From Bacteroidales bacterium (GTDB lineage Bacteria; Bacteroidota; Bacteroidia; Bacteroidales; UBA6680), in assembly GCA_025210735.1 (NCBI GenBank), contig JAOARD010000019.1:1-39094 (forward strand): 39,094 nucleotides of DNA, in the 5' to 3' direction. The notes under the pieces were generated by a model, which saw only the letters and a program-made list of their open reading frames with translations, was not told where the DNA came from and did not search any database. This document shows positions 26,388 to 36,064 of the stretch, in pieces (position 1 is the first letter of the stretch; each line of letters opens with the position of its first letter). Position numbers and translations under genes: made by a program.

Positions 26388-29300
26388 ATGAACAGACACT
26401 ATTTTGTTACTGCCATATGTGCAGTACTAATGCTATTTGCAAATACAGAGTTAAAAGCGCAAGGATTATTATCCGGCAGAAAAGCAAGTTATTATACTTA
26501 TATATATAAGATTACTCCACAAGAGGGCAAGAAGATATATAAGCATAAAACAATAAAGGATGCTACAAAGCTTTTTCATACATTAATAGACTCTATACCT
26601 ACTGATTCTGTGTTTAACAGAAGATATAAACCAGGACATTATATAAGGTGTAATGTAAATGAAGATGATATTAAAATAGTCTATTTTCAGGAGAATAATG
26701 CAACAATACGGATACTTGATAATAAAACAGATCTCTGTATTCAGGTATATGATAATAGTGGTAATATTATAGATAACGCAAAAGTAATTGTACGAGGAAA
26801 GAGATTAAGATATAATAAGGATATTAAGGCATATGTAGATAAAAAATCTAATAAGAGAGGGGTAGTAAAGGTCATATACAAAAGCAACATAAATTACTTT
26901 GACATAAACAGATACAGAAACAGTTCGCTCTTCAGAAAAATTGGTAATAAGATTGTTTTTGGAACACCAATCAGGTATTTATACATCCCTATAAGAAGTG
27001 TTATATATCTCCCTGTTGATGTTGTAAAGTCTATTAATTATGGATATCCTTATGGTTTAATACATACCATAAGTAGGTTTCCGGATTATATTGCTTCTAT
27101 ATTTGACAACTACAATGACCACATATCTACTAAAGGATATATGGTTCTGAACAAACCAAAATATCATATTGGAGATACACTAAAACTAAAATCATTTATA
27201 ACTAACAAAAAGGGTAAACCTCTGAACAAAGAGGTATATGTTTATCTGGAAAGAGGTGGTAAGACTATAAAATTATGCAAGATTAAGCCATACAGACCAG
27301 GTGCATATAGTTATCAGTTCTTTTTACATGACTCGTTAGAATTGAAATTAGACAGATCATATACAATAAAACTAACTGACAGAAAAAAAAATTGTTACAT
27401 GCAGCAGGATTTTGATTATGAAGAGTATGAACTTAAAAGTCTGAATATGGATGTTTCTGTAAATTCAAAGAACCTATACAGAGACGATACTCTTAGAATT
27501 GGAATTAAGGTAACAGATGAGAATGACCTTACTGTAAATGATGGTAAAATAGAGATAAACTTGATTACAAACAATATTAATAATTTCTCTGCCAATAATG
27601 TATTTGTCCCTGATACACTATTATCAATAAATAAACCTCTGAACAAACAAGGAGATACTGAGATTATTGTTCCATCGTCTGTTATGCCAAAAGCAAATAT
27701 TGAGTACAGAGTTGAGATAGGAATGCTTACTACAGAGAATGAGGTTATTAAAAAAACAGAACAGATCACCTATAACTATTCTGATGAATCTGTAAAGATT
27801 ACTGAAGAGCAGGACTCTCTATTGTTTGTTTACAAACAAAATGGATTGAGAGTAAACAAATATGCCCGTATATATGCTACCGATATGTTTGGTAACAAAA
27901 CAGCAATTAAAGAGACTTTTCTCCCTGCAAAGCTTAAGATTGATAGATTTTATGAATCATATTATGTTGAATCGAACGGGAAACGCGATATACTTAGTGT
28001 AGCTACCTGCAATAATAACCTTGAATGTTATGCTGAGAGATATAACGACTCTATCAAGATAGTTATTGTAAACCCAAAGAAGATCCCATTCAGTTATCAT
28101 ATATATGATAGAAACAAAATATTTGCTAAAGGCTATGGCAAAACACTCAATCTGAAAAGAAAAACCAGATCTAAAAATGATTTCTACATAGCTATAAACT
28201 TTTTATGGGGAGGGAAAACAGTAACAAAAGACTATACAATACCTATAAACACCAAAAGATTAAAAATCAAAGCTAAACAACCATCGGTAGTTTACCCGGG
28301 ACAAAAAACAGATATTGAGTTAACCGTAACCGACCACAGAGGAATACCTGTTAAAGATGTTGATCTTACAGCATTTTCATTAACAAAAAAGTTTAACTTT
28401 CATAAACCCTATATCTCAAACTTTGAGAATATAAAGAGAAAAGAAAAGAATTACATAAATAGTTTCAGAAGTGCAAATGCAGAAGTGTCACATAATGAAT
28501 ATATATACACCGAATTCGATAAATATAATAAGATATATGGTTTAGATTCTATTGAATACTATAAGTTTGCATTTCCACAAAACACTATTTACAGATTTGA
28601 ATACAAAGCACCAGAGAATATAACTCAGTTTGCTCCATTTGTAAGATCAAACGGAAGGTCAGAAACGGTTCACGTGATTTACATAGACAGGAGACCTGTA
28701 TATTTTAGTTGGACAACAAGCGAAAACCCATACTCATTTAAGATTACAAAAGGTTATCATGAGATAACCTTAAGAACATCAGACAAACTAATTGTAATTG
28801 ATAGTGTAAAGATTAATGAAGGCAAAAAACTAATCTTAAGCATTGATCAGGAGTATCTGGCTAAGAATGTAATAACCGAGAAACAGAAGTGGCGTTTGAG
28901 TAAAGAAGAGAAGTTAAGATTATACAAATATATTGTACCGTACAAGAATAATTACAAAGAACAGGTAACATATCTTGAACACCCATATGGCATACACTTA
29001 CTATCTTACAACAACAAAATAACCAATAGTTATAATAATCTTACCGGACCTGTATGGGGACATACAAAGTTTATTTTTACAGATAGACTTGATATTAGTT
29101 TTAGACACGAACCATTCTTTGAATATGATTTCAGTCCTAATCTTTTAAAAATGCGTCAGGTAAAACATAAACTTAACTATCCTGAACGACTATACAGATA
29201 TTACCCTATGCAGCCTATTACAGACTCTACAATTACAAAAGAGTATATAGATAGGGTAATTACCAGATATCATATAAACAGGAGATTAAACAAAATAGAT

Positions 29301-32300
29301 TATAAAAATCCAAGGTTCACCAACCCCAACAAAAGTAAATTAATATTAGAGATAACTACCGATAGCACAAAATCATATCCGGAGATCATTAACACCTTGA
29401 TTTTCCGCCATGATCATAAAGATTTCATGAGGGTATATCCGGGAAAAACCAAGGTATTTCATGATCTTGACAAAGGTTATTATAGGGTAATATATCTATA
29501 TAATAATAACAGATACCATTTAATAGACTCTTTAAACACAAAGATAAATGGAACAAACTACCATTGCAGACACCTGCCTAAGAATTACATTTCTGATGAT
29601 TTCAGCAATACTGTGAATAAGTTAATTGAAGATTCCGTAATATTTTATAATGAGAGTGATAACAGGTCTACTACTGAGATGAGAAGTATAATAAGGGAGT
29701 ACAACAATAACTTTAAATATACAGGAGATACTAAATATATTACTGGAAGAATCTTATCTTCAGAAGATGGTTTTGGTATTCCCGGAGCAAATATCGTTGT
29801 AAAAGGAACAACTTCTGGTGTTGCTACTGATGTTGATGGTTATTTTAGTTTGAATGCTCTACCTATAGAAGCAGATGTTTTAGTGGCTTCAGCAATGGGC
29901 TTTGAAGAAAAAGAGATAGATCTTAATGGTGCTAATAGTATTCAGGTTACTTTACATCCTGTAAATGTAAGATTAGATGAGGTTGTTGTGATTGGATACG
30001 GAATCAGAGGTAGCTATCAACTAACAAGTTCTGTTCGAACTGTAAAATCAAACACGATAGAGAATATTCTACAAGGTAGTGTAGCAGGATTAACATCAGT
30101 ATCAGCAACCGGACAGGCAGGATCGGCACCTCAAATCAGAATAAGAGGTATAGGCTCTATAAACGATAAAGGAAAACCTCTTTATGTAATTGACGGTATA
30201 CCATATTTGGGAAAAGAACTTGATATTGATCAGGATATAATTGAGAGTATTAGAATATTAAGAGGTGACGAAACTATTGTGTACGGTGCAAGAGGAGCTA
30301 ATGGGGTTATTATAATCACTACAAAAAAAGGTGCTAAACTTCCACCAGAAATAATAGAGAACAAACAACAAGGTACCGACAAAATACTTGCAGAGAACTT
30401 CAAGGATGCAAAATCAATACGTAACAACTTCTCTGATTATGCCTTCTGGCAACCAAAACTTAGAACAGATAAAGATGGTAAGGTTAAATTCTCAGTTACT
30501 TTTCCTGACGATATTACAAACTGGGATACACACTATCTGGCTATGAATGGCAACAAACAATCAGGACAGACTTCATCGTCTATTAAGGCCTACAAACCAA
30601 TGGTTGCAAAGGTATATACTCCCAGATTCATGGTTGAAGGAGATACTGTTAATGCTATTGGTAAAGTTGTTAACTACACCGCTGATACTATTAAACTTTC
30701 AACTGAGTTTGAGATAAATAACAAACGTGTATTTTCTAACAAACATAAGATTAAAGGCACTCATATTGATACACTTACTATTGTTGGAAAAAAGGATACT
30801 ATTAAGGCTAAGTATTATCTTAAAACAGAGAATAATTATAAGGACGGTGAGATTAGAGAGGTTCCGGTTTTTAGAGCAGGTATTACAAAAACAGAAGGTG
30901 CTTTCTTTGCACTTGATAACGATACAACAATTACTCCTGATTTTAATCCGGATCTCGAAAAGGTTACACTACATGCTGAGTTAGATATACTTGAGGTTAT
31001 TAATAAAGAGATTAAACATGTTGTAAGTTATAGATATCTATGTAATGAGCAATTAGCATCAAAATTAAAGGCTCTGATAGCCTCTGAAAATATTGCAAAG
31101 GCAACCGGAAAAGAGTTCAAGTACAGTAAACTTATAAAGAAGATTATTAAACAACTATATAAGAGAAGACGAGATGATGGCTTCTGGGGTTGGTGGCCAA
31201 ACAGTAACAAAAGCTACTGGATAACACTTCATGTTATGGAGGCTTTAGATGATGCCCGAAATATGGGGTATATGGTAAAGAAGTTAGATGAAGAGATGGT
31301 TGATAAGATTATATGGGACATAGAGTATACAGAAGGTTTTAACCAGAAAACTAACATGTTAAATATTCTTGCGCTTATTGGATATAGTACTGATATGAGT
31401 AAACATATTGAATATCTTGATAACTATAAAAACAAATCGTTGAATCAGCAGTTAAAACTTACTCTACTTAAACAGAAGATGAACATACCATACAATTTAA
31501 GTAGCTTCAAAAAGTACAAACACGAAACATTATTAGGAAACATATACTACTCTGATCACAATATAGATAGATACAGATTGCTTGATAACAGTACTATTAA
31601 TTCACTATTAATGTACAGAATATTAAGAGATAAGGGTGGTAATGATTACGAACTAAGAACGATCAGAAACTATCTGTTTGAACAAAAGCGATATGGATAT
31701 TGGGGTAATACTTATGTATCATCTAAGATAATAAATACTATACTGCCTGATCTACTTAATAACAACATGAAGATTAGTAAAACAACTATTAAAATTAGTG
31801 GAGATATAGACAAAACCATTACAGAGTTTCCTGTTACAATGAGTATTAAACCAGACAGTAAAATAACAATTTCCAAGAGTGGTGTTCTGCCTGTTTATCT
31901 TACTACCTATCAGCAGTATTTTGACAAAAATCCTAAACCATATAACAATGGTTTTACTGTTACAAGCAAATTTAGCTCTGATAGCGATACAGTAGTTGCA
32001 GGCAAAGAGTACAAACTTACAGTAAATGTAAAAGTTGAGAAGAGTGCTAAATACCTAATGATTAATATACCTATTCCGGCAGGATGTACATATGCAGGTA
32101 AGCCTAATAGCTTTATTAATGAATCGCACAGAGAGTATTTCAAAAACGAAACTGCAATATTCTGCGAAGAGCTTAAAGAGGGTAACTATAAATTTGAACT
32201 GGACTTAATTGCTAAATACTCCGGTAAATTTATTCTTAATCCTGCAAAAGCTGAGCTTGTTTACTTCCCTACAAAATATGGTAACAACAGAATTAAAAAG

Positions 32301-32315
32301 ATAACTATCAAATAA
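26388..32315 (+). CDS. Alpha-2-macroglobulin-like protein with an inserted SusC-type plug module
   Basis: The protein has 1975 residues. The signal peptide MNRHYFVTAICAVLMLFANT ends near KAQ, with no lipobox. Residues about 250-470 are MG2-type macroglobulin domains ('GYMVLNKPKYHIGDTLKLKSF'). Residues about 1117-1195 form a carboxypeptidase-regulatory-like domain ('GRILSSEDGFGIPGANIVVKGT'), and residues 1196-1310 are a TonB plug ('IRIRGIGSINDKGKPLYVIDG', 'YGARGANGVIIITTKKG'). The macroglobulin part then resumes ('FWQPKLRTDKDGKVKFSVTFP'). A thioester-type CNEQ at C1552-Q1555 is followed by a thioester-domain-like helical region ('DDGFWGWWP') and a C-terminal beta domain. The SusC beta-barrel is absent. 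Bacterial macroglobulins trap proteases; the plug's role is unknown. The CNEQ tetrad keeps the Cys and Gln needed for the thioester. Confidence 0.85.
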   Translation: MNRHYFVTAICAVLMLFANTELKAQGLLSGRKASYYTYIYKITPQEGKKIYKHKTIKDATKLFHTLIDSIPTDSVFNRRYKPGHYIRCNVNEDDIKIVYFQENNATIRILDNKTDLCIQVYDNSGNIIDNAKVIVRGKRLRYNKDIKAYVDKKSNKRGVVKVIYKSNINYFDINRYRNSSLFRKIGNKIVFGTPIRYLYIPIRSVIYLPVDVVKSINYGYPYGLIHTISRFPDYIASIFDNYNDHISTKGYMVLNKPKYHIGDTLKLKSFITNKKGKPLNKEVYVYLERGGKTIKLCKIKPYRPGAYSYQFFLHDSLELKLDRSYTIKLTDRKKNCYMQQDFDYEEYELKSLNMDVSVNSKNLYRDDTLRIGIKVTDENDLTVNDGKIEINLITNNINNFSANNVFVPDTLLSINKPLNKQGDTEIIVPSSVMPKANIEYRVEIGMLTTENEVIKKTEQITYNYSDESVKITEEQDSLLFVYKQNGLRVNKYARIYATDMFGNKTAIKETFLPAKLKIDRFYESYYVESNGKRDILSVATCNNNLECYAERYNDSIKIVIVNPKKIPFSYHIYDRNKIFAKGYGKTLNLKRKTRSKNDFYIAINFLWGGKTVTKDYTIPINTKRLKIKAKQPSVVYPGQKTDIELTVTDHRGIPVKDVDLTAFSLTKKFNFHKPYISNFENIKRKEKNYINSFRSANAEVSHNEYIYTEFDKYNKIYGLDSIEYYKFAFPQNTIYRFEYKAPENITQFAPFVRSNGRSETVHVIYIDRRPVYFSWTTSENPYSFKITKGYHEITLRTSDKLIVIDSVKINEGKKLILSIDQEYLAKNVITEKQKWRLSKEEKLRLYKYIVPYKNNYKEQVTYLEHPYGIHLLSYNNKITNSYNNLTGPVWGHTKFIFTDRLDISFRHEPFFEYDFSPNLLKMRQVKHKLNYPERLYRYYPMQPITDSTITKEYIDRVITRYHINRRLNKIDYKNPRFTNPNKSKLILEITTDSTKSYPEIINTLIFRHDHKDFMRVYPGKTKVFHDLDKGYYRVIYLYNNNRYHLIDSLNTKINGTNYHCRHLPKNYISDDFSNTVNKLIEDSVIFYNESDNRSTTEMRSIIREYNNNFKYTGDTKYITGRILSSEDGFGIPGANIVVKGTTSGVATDVDGYFSLNALPIEADVLVASAMGFEEKEIDLNGANSIQVTLHPVNVRLDEVVVIGYGIRGSYQLTSSVRTVKSNTIENILQGSVAGLTSVSATGQAGSAPQIRIRGIGSINDKGKPLYVIDGIPYLGKELDIDQDIIESIRILRGDETIVYGARGANGVIIITTKKGAKLPPEIIENKQQGTDKILAENFKDAKSIRNNFSDYAFWQPKLRTDKDGKVKFSVTFPDDITNWDTHYLAMNGNKQSGQTSSSIKAYKPMVAKVYTPRFMVEGDTVNAIGKVVNYTADTIKLSTEFEINNKRVFSNKHKIKGTHIDTLTIVGKKDTIKAKYYLKTENNYKDGEIREVPVFRAGITKTEGAFFALDNDTTITPDFNPDLEKVTLHAELDILEVINKEIKHVVSYRYLCNEQLASKLKALIASENIAKATGKEFKYSKLIKKIIKQLYKRRRDDGFWGWWPNSNKSYWITLHVMEALDDARNMGYMVKKLDEEMVDKIIWDIEYTEGFNQKTNMLNILALIGYSTDMSKHIEYLDNYKNKSLNQQLKLTLLKQKMNIPYNLSSFKKYKHETLLGNIYYSDHNIDRYRLLDNSTINSLLMYRILRDKGGNDYELRTIRNYLFEQKRYGYWGNTYVSSKIINTILPDLLNNNMKISKTTIKISGDIDKTITEFPVTMSIKPDSKITISKSGVLPVYLTTYQQYFDKNPKPYNNGFTVTSKFSSDSDTVVAGKEYKLTVNVKVEKSAKYLMINIPIPAGCTYAGKPNSFINESHREYFKNETAIFCEELKEGNYKFELDLIAKYSGKFILNPAKAELVYFPTKYGNNRIKKITIK

Positions 32316-32324
32316 TCCTTTGTA

Positions 32325-32355
32325 AGAGGCTGTTCATTGAGCAGTCTCTTTTTTT
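32325..32355 (+). terminator. Terminator after the macroglobulin gene
   Basis: The stem AGAGGCTG / CAGTCTCT (one G-T pair) is followed by seven Ts, starting ten bases after the stop codon. Confidence 0.85.
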
Positions 32356-32375
32356 GTTGTACCTTTAAAATAAAA

Positions 32376-32738
32376 ATGGATATAGCTAAACTTAAAATAG
32401 CCAACTTTAACAACATAGTTTCTGTAAATTTCCCTGACGATATAGAAATTAAGTATCCTGAACGTACCAACAACACAGATGTTATAATATACTTTATCAG
32501 AGAAATCTCTGATATAAAAGAGTTTGCAGACCTCTGTAAAGCCACAGATTTACCAGAAAAAAACAGAACTATACTGGTATTCAGAAAAGGGATTAAGGGT
32601 GATGTTAACCGCGATACAATAATAACTCCCTTCAGAGACAACACTTATACCAACTTCAAACTCAGAGCACCTATGTTATGTTCCCTGTCTGATAAATTAA
32701 GTGCTTTTGTAATGAGTTTTGAGCGAAAACAATCTTAA
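32376..32738 (+). CDS. Small protein of unknown function (weakly DUF3052-like)
   Basis: The protein has 120 residues starting at the ATG at 32376. An in-frame TTG 39 bases upstream falls in the terminator stem and is rejected. It is mixed alpha/beta with 'DVIIYFIREISDIKEFADLC', 'TILVFRKGIKGDVNRDTI' and 'FKLRAPMLCSLSDKLSAFVM'. The alternation of a hydrophobic strand, a helix, then 'K-G...NRDT' and a closing strand resembles small DUF3052-like proteins, but I am not confident of this. A TACCTTTA box at 32360-32367 would put the transcript start only a few bases before the ATG. It lies 90 bp before the citrate lyase accessory genes. Confidence 0.6.
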   Translation: MDIAKLKIANFNNIVSVNFPDDIEIKYPERTNNTDVIIYFIREISDIKEFADLCKATDLPEKNRTILVFRKGIKGDVNRDTIITPFRDNTYTNFKLRAPMLCSLSDKLSAFVMSFERKQS

Positions 32739-32800
32739 TATCATAAATAATAGTGTTGTAGAATATTTTTTACTCTTACCCACAGATATTCTTTTTAAAG

Positions 32801-32808
32801 TAATTTTG
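32801..32808 (+). promoter_or_regulatory. -7 box upstream of the CitX-CitG gene
   Basis: TAATTTTG is a full TAnnTTTG match, 20 bases before the ATG. A clear -33 is missing. Confidence 0.45.
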
Positions 32809-32828
32809 TTGCTTATAAAATAATAGAG

Positions 32829-34226
32829 ATGGAGATACTTAGTAAGATTCTTGAAGCAAGAGATAACAGAGCTGCATTAAGAGAACAAATATCAAAAAAA
32901 GGAAATATATCTGTTAGTTTATCACTAAACATTGCCGGATATCCAAAATCTGATACCATAACTGAGGCTTTCTTCATTACCATTATTAATGAATTTGAAC
33001 GCACTCTATTGGCAAATCTTATTACTATTAACAAATCGGAATGTACAATCATAACCGATGCCGATGGCAACTTTTATATAGCTCCGGTTAGTAGTAATAC
33101 AGATTCAAAAATAGTGAAACAGGTATGTGAGAAATTTGAAGAAACGCATAAAGCAGGTAGAATAATTGATGCTGATGTTACCACTTCTGCCAACAAGTCT
33201 GAATCATCTGGTAAAGCAAAACACTGTATAGTATGCAAAACAAATGCTGCAGTAGATTGTATGCGAAACAGAAATCACTCTATAGAAGAGGTAAGAGAAG
33301 CTGCATGGCTGTTAATGACAGATCATATTAAGACAGATAAAGAACAGAAACTGACAAATAGTATCAGTTCATTCGCTCTTAAATCAATAATATATGAGAT
33401 ATCATTAACCCCTAAACCTGGTTTGGTTGACTTTAATGACGACGGTATTCATACGGATATGAATTATTATACATTCGTTAATTCAACGTCTATAATAATA
33501 CCCTATCTGAACAGATTAGCTCTTCTTGGAACAAAACATATTGATACAAGCCATACAGATATACTAACAGAGATAAGAGAGATCGGTATTGAGGCGGAAA
33601 AGGATATGTTTATTGAAACATCGGGTGTAAATACACAAAAAGGTGTGATATTTCTATTAGGTCTGGCAGTATACGCATCATCGCACATAATAAACAGATA
33701 CGGATACTTTGATATAAGAATGGTATCAGAACTTATAAGTTCTATATGCTGTGATATGGTAAAAACAGAAATGACAAACAATACTGATAGTCAAACCCAT
33801 GGTCAGAAATGCTATAACAAATATGGTAACAAATTCGGTGGAGCCAGAGCAGAAGCCGAAAGTGGTCTAAAAACAGCTATCGACTATGGTTACTCAATAC
33901 TAGACAATTCAGGTTTCAATATATTAAAAAGTAGCAACAGATCTGAGATGAACAAACTCTTTACCTCCACCCTACTCAACATTATGGCTAATAATAACGA
34001 CTCAAATATATTATACCGATCAGATATTAAAACGCTTGAAGAGTTTAAAACAATTGCTTCAGATACATTAAATGCAATTAATAATGGTGTAAACATAAAT
34101 GAAGCAATGAATAGCATAAACAGTTTTTGTTCAAAGAATAGAATATCTGCAGGAGGAGCTGCCGACCTGCTCTCTGTATCAATATTCTTATACCTTTGCA
34201 AACTGCAATACAGTAAAATTAGTTAG
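32829..34226 (+). CDS. citXG: CitX-CitG fusion: citrate lyase prosthetic group synthesis and transfer
   Basis: The protein has 465 residues. Residues 1-160 are CitX-like, the apo-citrate lyase phosphoribosyl-dephospho-CoA transferase: 'GRIIDADV' and a cysteine-rich 'KHCIVCKTNAAVDCMRNRNHS' typical of the family. Residues 180-460 are CitG-like, the triphosphoribosyl-dephospho-CoA synthase: 'EISLTPKPGLVDFNDDGIHTDM', 'GVNTQKGVIFLLGL', and 'YGNKFGGARAEAESGL' with the conserved G-G-A-R-x-E. The two enzymes act in sequence to make the prosthetic group and attach it to the acyl carrier protein CitD; their fusion is known in some bacteria. citC follows six bases later. citD, citE and citF are not seen in this window. 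Confidence 0.93.
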   Translation: MEILSKILEARDNRAALREQISKKGNISVSLSLNIAGYPKSDTITEAFFITIINEFERTLLANLITINKSECTIITDADGNFYIAPVSSNTDSKIVKQVCEKFEETHKAGRIIDADVTTSANKSESSGKAKHCIVCKTNAAVDCMRNRNHSIEEVREAAWLLMTDHIKTDKEQKLTNSISSFALKSIIYEISLTPKPGLVDFNDDGIHTDMNYYTFVNSTSIIIPYLNRLALLGTKHIDTSHTDILTEIREIGIEAEKDMFIETSGVNTQKGVIFLLGLAVYASSHIINRYGYFDIRMVSELISSICCDMVKTEMTNNTDSQTHGQKCYNKYGNKFGGARAEAESGLKTAIDYGYSILDNSGFNILKSSNRSEMNKLFTSTLLNIMANNNDSNILYRSDIKTLEEFKTIASDTLNAINNGVNINEAMNSINSFCSKNRISAGGAADLLSVSIFLYLCKLQYSKIS

Positions 34227-34232
34227 ATTATA

Positions 34233-35267
34233 ATGACAACTACAGATACAAACTTTAGAATAGAGACCATTGATATTAATAGTAAATATGATGTTAAATG
34301 GATTTCAGAATTTATTAATCCTTTAGGTTTTAAATACGAAACAATACGAGTTGACGCAACAATTGCACTATGTAACTCTTCTGGTGTAATTGTTGGTACA
34401 GGATCATATCAAGGTAATGTACTAAAATACCTAGCAGTTGCCGATGAATACAGAGAAACTCCAGCTTTTGCCACAATAACAACTCATCTGTTTAATGTAC
34501 TTATGGATAAATACAAAACAGTGTTTGTTTATACCAAGCCCGAGAACATCATAAAATTTGAGGGCTTAGGATTTAAACTTATAGCTAAAGCAGACCCGTT
34601 GTATGCGGTTTTAGAATTAGGTACAAATACAATTGAAGATTACAAAGAGTACTTAAAATCTAAAAAAAGAGGTGATGCAAAAACAGTAGCATCTATTGTA
34701 ATGAATTGCAATCCGTTTACAAATGGCCACAGATATCTTATTGAACAAGCATCATCTAATAACGACATAGTATACCTGTTTGTTGTAGAAGAAGACCGGA
34801 GCGTGTTCCCATTTAAAACGAGATGGGATTTAATCTCAAAGGGCATAAAACATCTGAATAATGTAGTTATGCTGAAAGGATCAAATTATGTTATATCCGG
34901 AGCCACATTTCCGTCATACTTTTTAAAGGAGGCAAGGTTTAATGAGATAACAGAGAAACAAACCGAACTTGACGTAAACATATTCTGTGAACATATTGTT
35001 TCTGTATTAAATATTAACAGGCGCTATGTAGGCACTGAAGTATATTGCCAAACAACAGCTGAATATAACAAAGCTATGGCTACTATACTACCAAAATATA
35101 ATATCGAGTTAATAGAGATAGAGCGCAAAACTATAAACAATAGCGATAATTATATTTCAGCATCAAAGGTAAGAGCATTCATTAAATCAGGACAAATTGA
35201 AGAATTAAAAAAATATGTACCCGACACAACATTTGACTATTTAAAGGATAATTCAATAGATATATAA
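34233..35267 (+). CDS. citC: Citrate (pro-3S)-lyase ligase
   Basis: The protein has 344 residues. It acetylates the citrate lyase prosthetic group, which makes the enzyme active. Residues 1-150 are a GNAT-like domain ('VIVGTGSYQGNVLKYLAVADEYR'). From about 152 there is a cytidylyltransferase-type nucleotide-binding fold, with 'VMNCNPFTNGHRYLIEQA' (the HxGH-like NPFTNGH motif), 'EEDRSVFPFKTR' and 'NYISASKVR' (the ISxxxVR-type signature). It overlaps the end of the CitX-CitG transcript unit. The bases after the stop codon are non-coding and lead into the mobile-DNA region. Confidence 0.93.
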   Translation: MTTTDTNFRIETIDINSKYDVKWISEFINPLGFKYETIRVDATIALCNSSGVIVGTGSYQGNVLKYLAVADEYRETPAFATITTHLFNVLMDKYKTVFVYTKPENIIKFEGLGFKLIAKADPLYAVLELGTNTIEDYKEYLKSKKRGDAKTVASIVMNCNPFTNGHRYLIEQASSNNDIVYLFVVEEDRSVFPFKTRWDLISKGIKHLNNVVMLKGSNYVISGATFPSYFLKEARFNEITEKQTELDVNIFCEHIVSVLNINRRYVGTEVYCQTTAEYNKAMATILPKYNIELIEIERKTINNSDNYISASKVRAFIKSGQIEELKKYVPDTTFDYLKDNSIDI

Positions 35268-35386
35268 TATTCTATCACGTATAGCCCCCCAAACAAACTG
35301 TACATAAATTAATGTTGTGCTGAGTGTGTGTAAAGACTTATGAATAAAGAGATAGAGCGATTGTGGTGGTGTGAGTGTGGAAAAAC

Positions 35387-35443
35387 AAAATGTTAATGTT
35401 GGTTTAATTTTGGTTGATGGTTTGGTGAGAAGATTAACATTTT
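35387..35443. repeat. Perfect 11-bp inverted repeat, 35-bp spacer
   Basis: AAAATGTTAAT at 35387-35397 pairs with ATTAACATTTT at 35433-35443. The spacer is G/T-rich on the plus strand. It is not followed by a T-tract, so a terminator is unlikely; a protein-binding site is possible. Confidence 0.55.
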
Positions 35444-35578
35444 ATTATGTGTTGCTTTAATGTGTCTGGTGAATGTGTATAGTGCCGATTAAATAATGTG
35501 ATGATGATATCATAAAGCAACTGTTTTCAGGCTTTACAGCGCATTTAACCAACTCCGGTAATAATGGATACAGAGCGA

Positions 35579-35607
35579 AGAGTCTTACCTTGTGAGGCTC
35601 TTTTTTT
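35579..35607 (+). terminator. Terminator-like hairpin in the gene-free segment
   Basis: The stem AGAGTC / GGCTCT (one G-T pair) is followed by seven Ts on the plus strand. No gene ends just upstream, so it may be the tail of an unseen transcript or of lost DNA. Confidence 0.45.
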
Positions 35608-35662
35608 GTGCCTATATCACCGATTTGGAACTGCTCCGTTTTTCTCCGAATTTGGTGTTTGC

Positions 35663-35698
35663 TTCTACTAATGGTTCTACAATTGGTTCTACAAAAAC
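35663..35698. repeat. Three imperfect 12-bp direct repeats (TTCTACxAxxGG)
   Basis: TTCTACTAATGG, TTCTACAATTGG and TTCTACAAAAAC are contiguous. On the minus strand they read V-E-P / V-E-P / V-E-A in a short open stretch with no start codon. They could be recombinase arm-type sites or decayed coding sequence. Confidence 0.45.
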
Positions 35699-36064
35699 GA
35701 TAAAAAAAAGACCGATTAAGTATCTTTTAAAGACCTGAAACAATTAAAAAAGCATAGTAAAACAGGTTTTAACACCCCTTTATTACCATTTATACAACAT
35801 TAAAACAAATAAATATTCATTATTCAACAAACAGTTAATCAATGCATTGAATGTATAACACGTCAAACATATGTATGCAATTTGTGCGTGTGTCTGTTTT
35901 GTGAAAATACAGTTTGTTATATTTAGAGTCCCCATACAACATCGGTCAATCTTTTCTGAAAAGTATAATCCGATTTTTTTTCGTGCTACTGTTATACACG
36001 GGGTTTTGCCAGCCTTGCGAGGGTTTTTTCCAGATAAGGCTTGGGCTAACTATGTCTTTATCGT

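Larger units (their letters stand above)
35268..36064. other. Gene-free segment between citC and the prophage repressor
   Basis: No credible protein gene is visible in about 800 bp. The segment contains a G/T-rich stretch at 35310-35480, a perfect 11-bp inverted repeat AAAATGTTAAT / ATTAACATTTT (35387-35397 and 35433-35443), a terminator-like hairpin (35579-35607), three imperfect 12-bp tandem repeats, and a further GT-rich run near 35880. The left end of the Mu-like prophage must lie somewhere in it, but I could not fix the terminal bases by eye. Confidence 0.6.

Noticed and set aside
35599..35735. Short minus-strand open stretch (about 40 codons) with V-E-P repeats, considered as an integrase remnant
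   Set aside because: No start codon, no recognisable recombinase motif, and it stops upstream in the same frame. Recorded only as tandem repeats.
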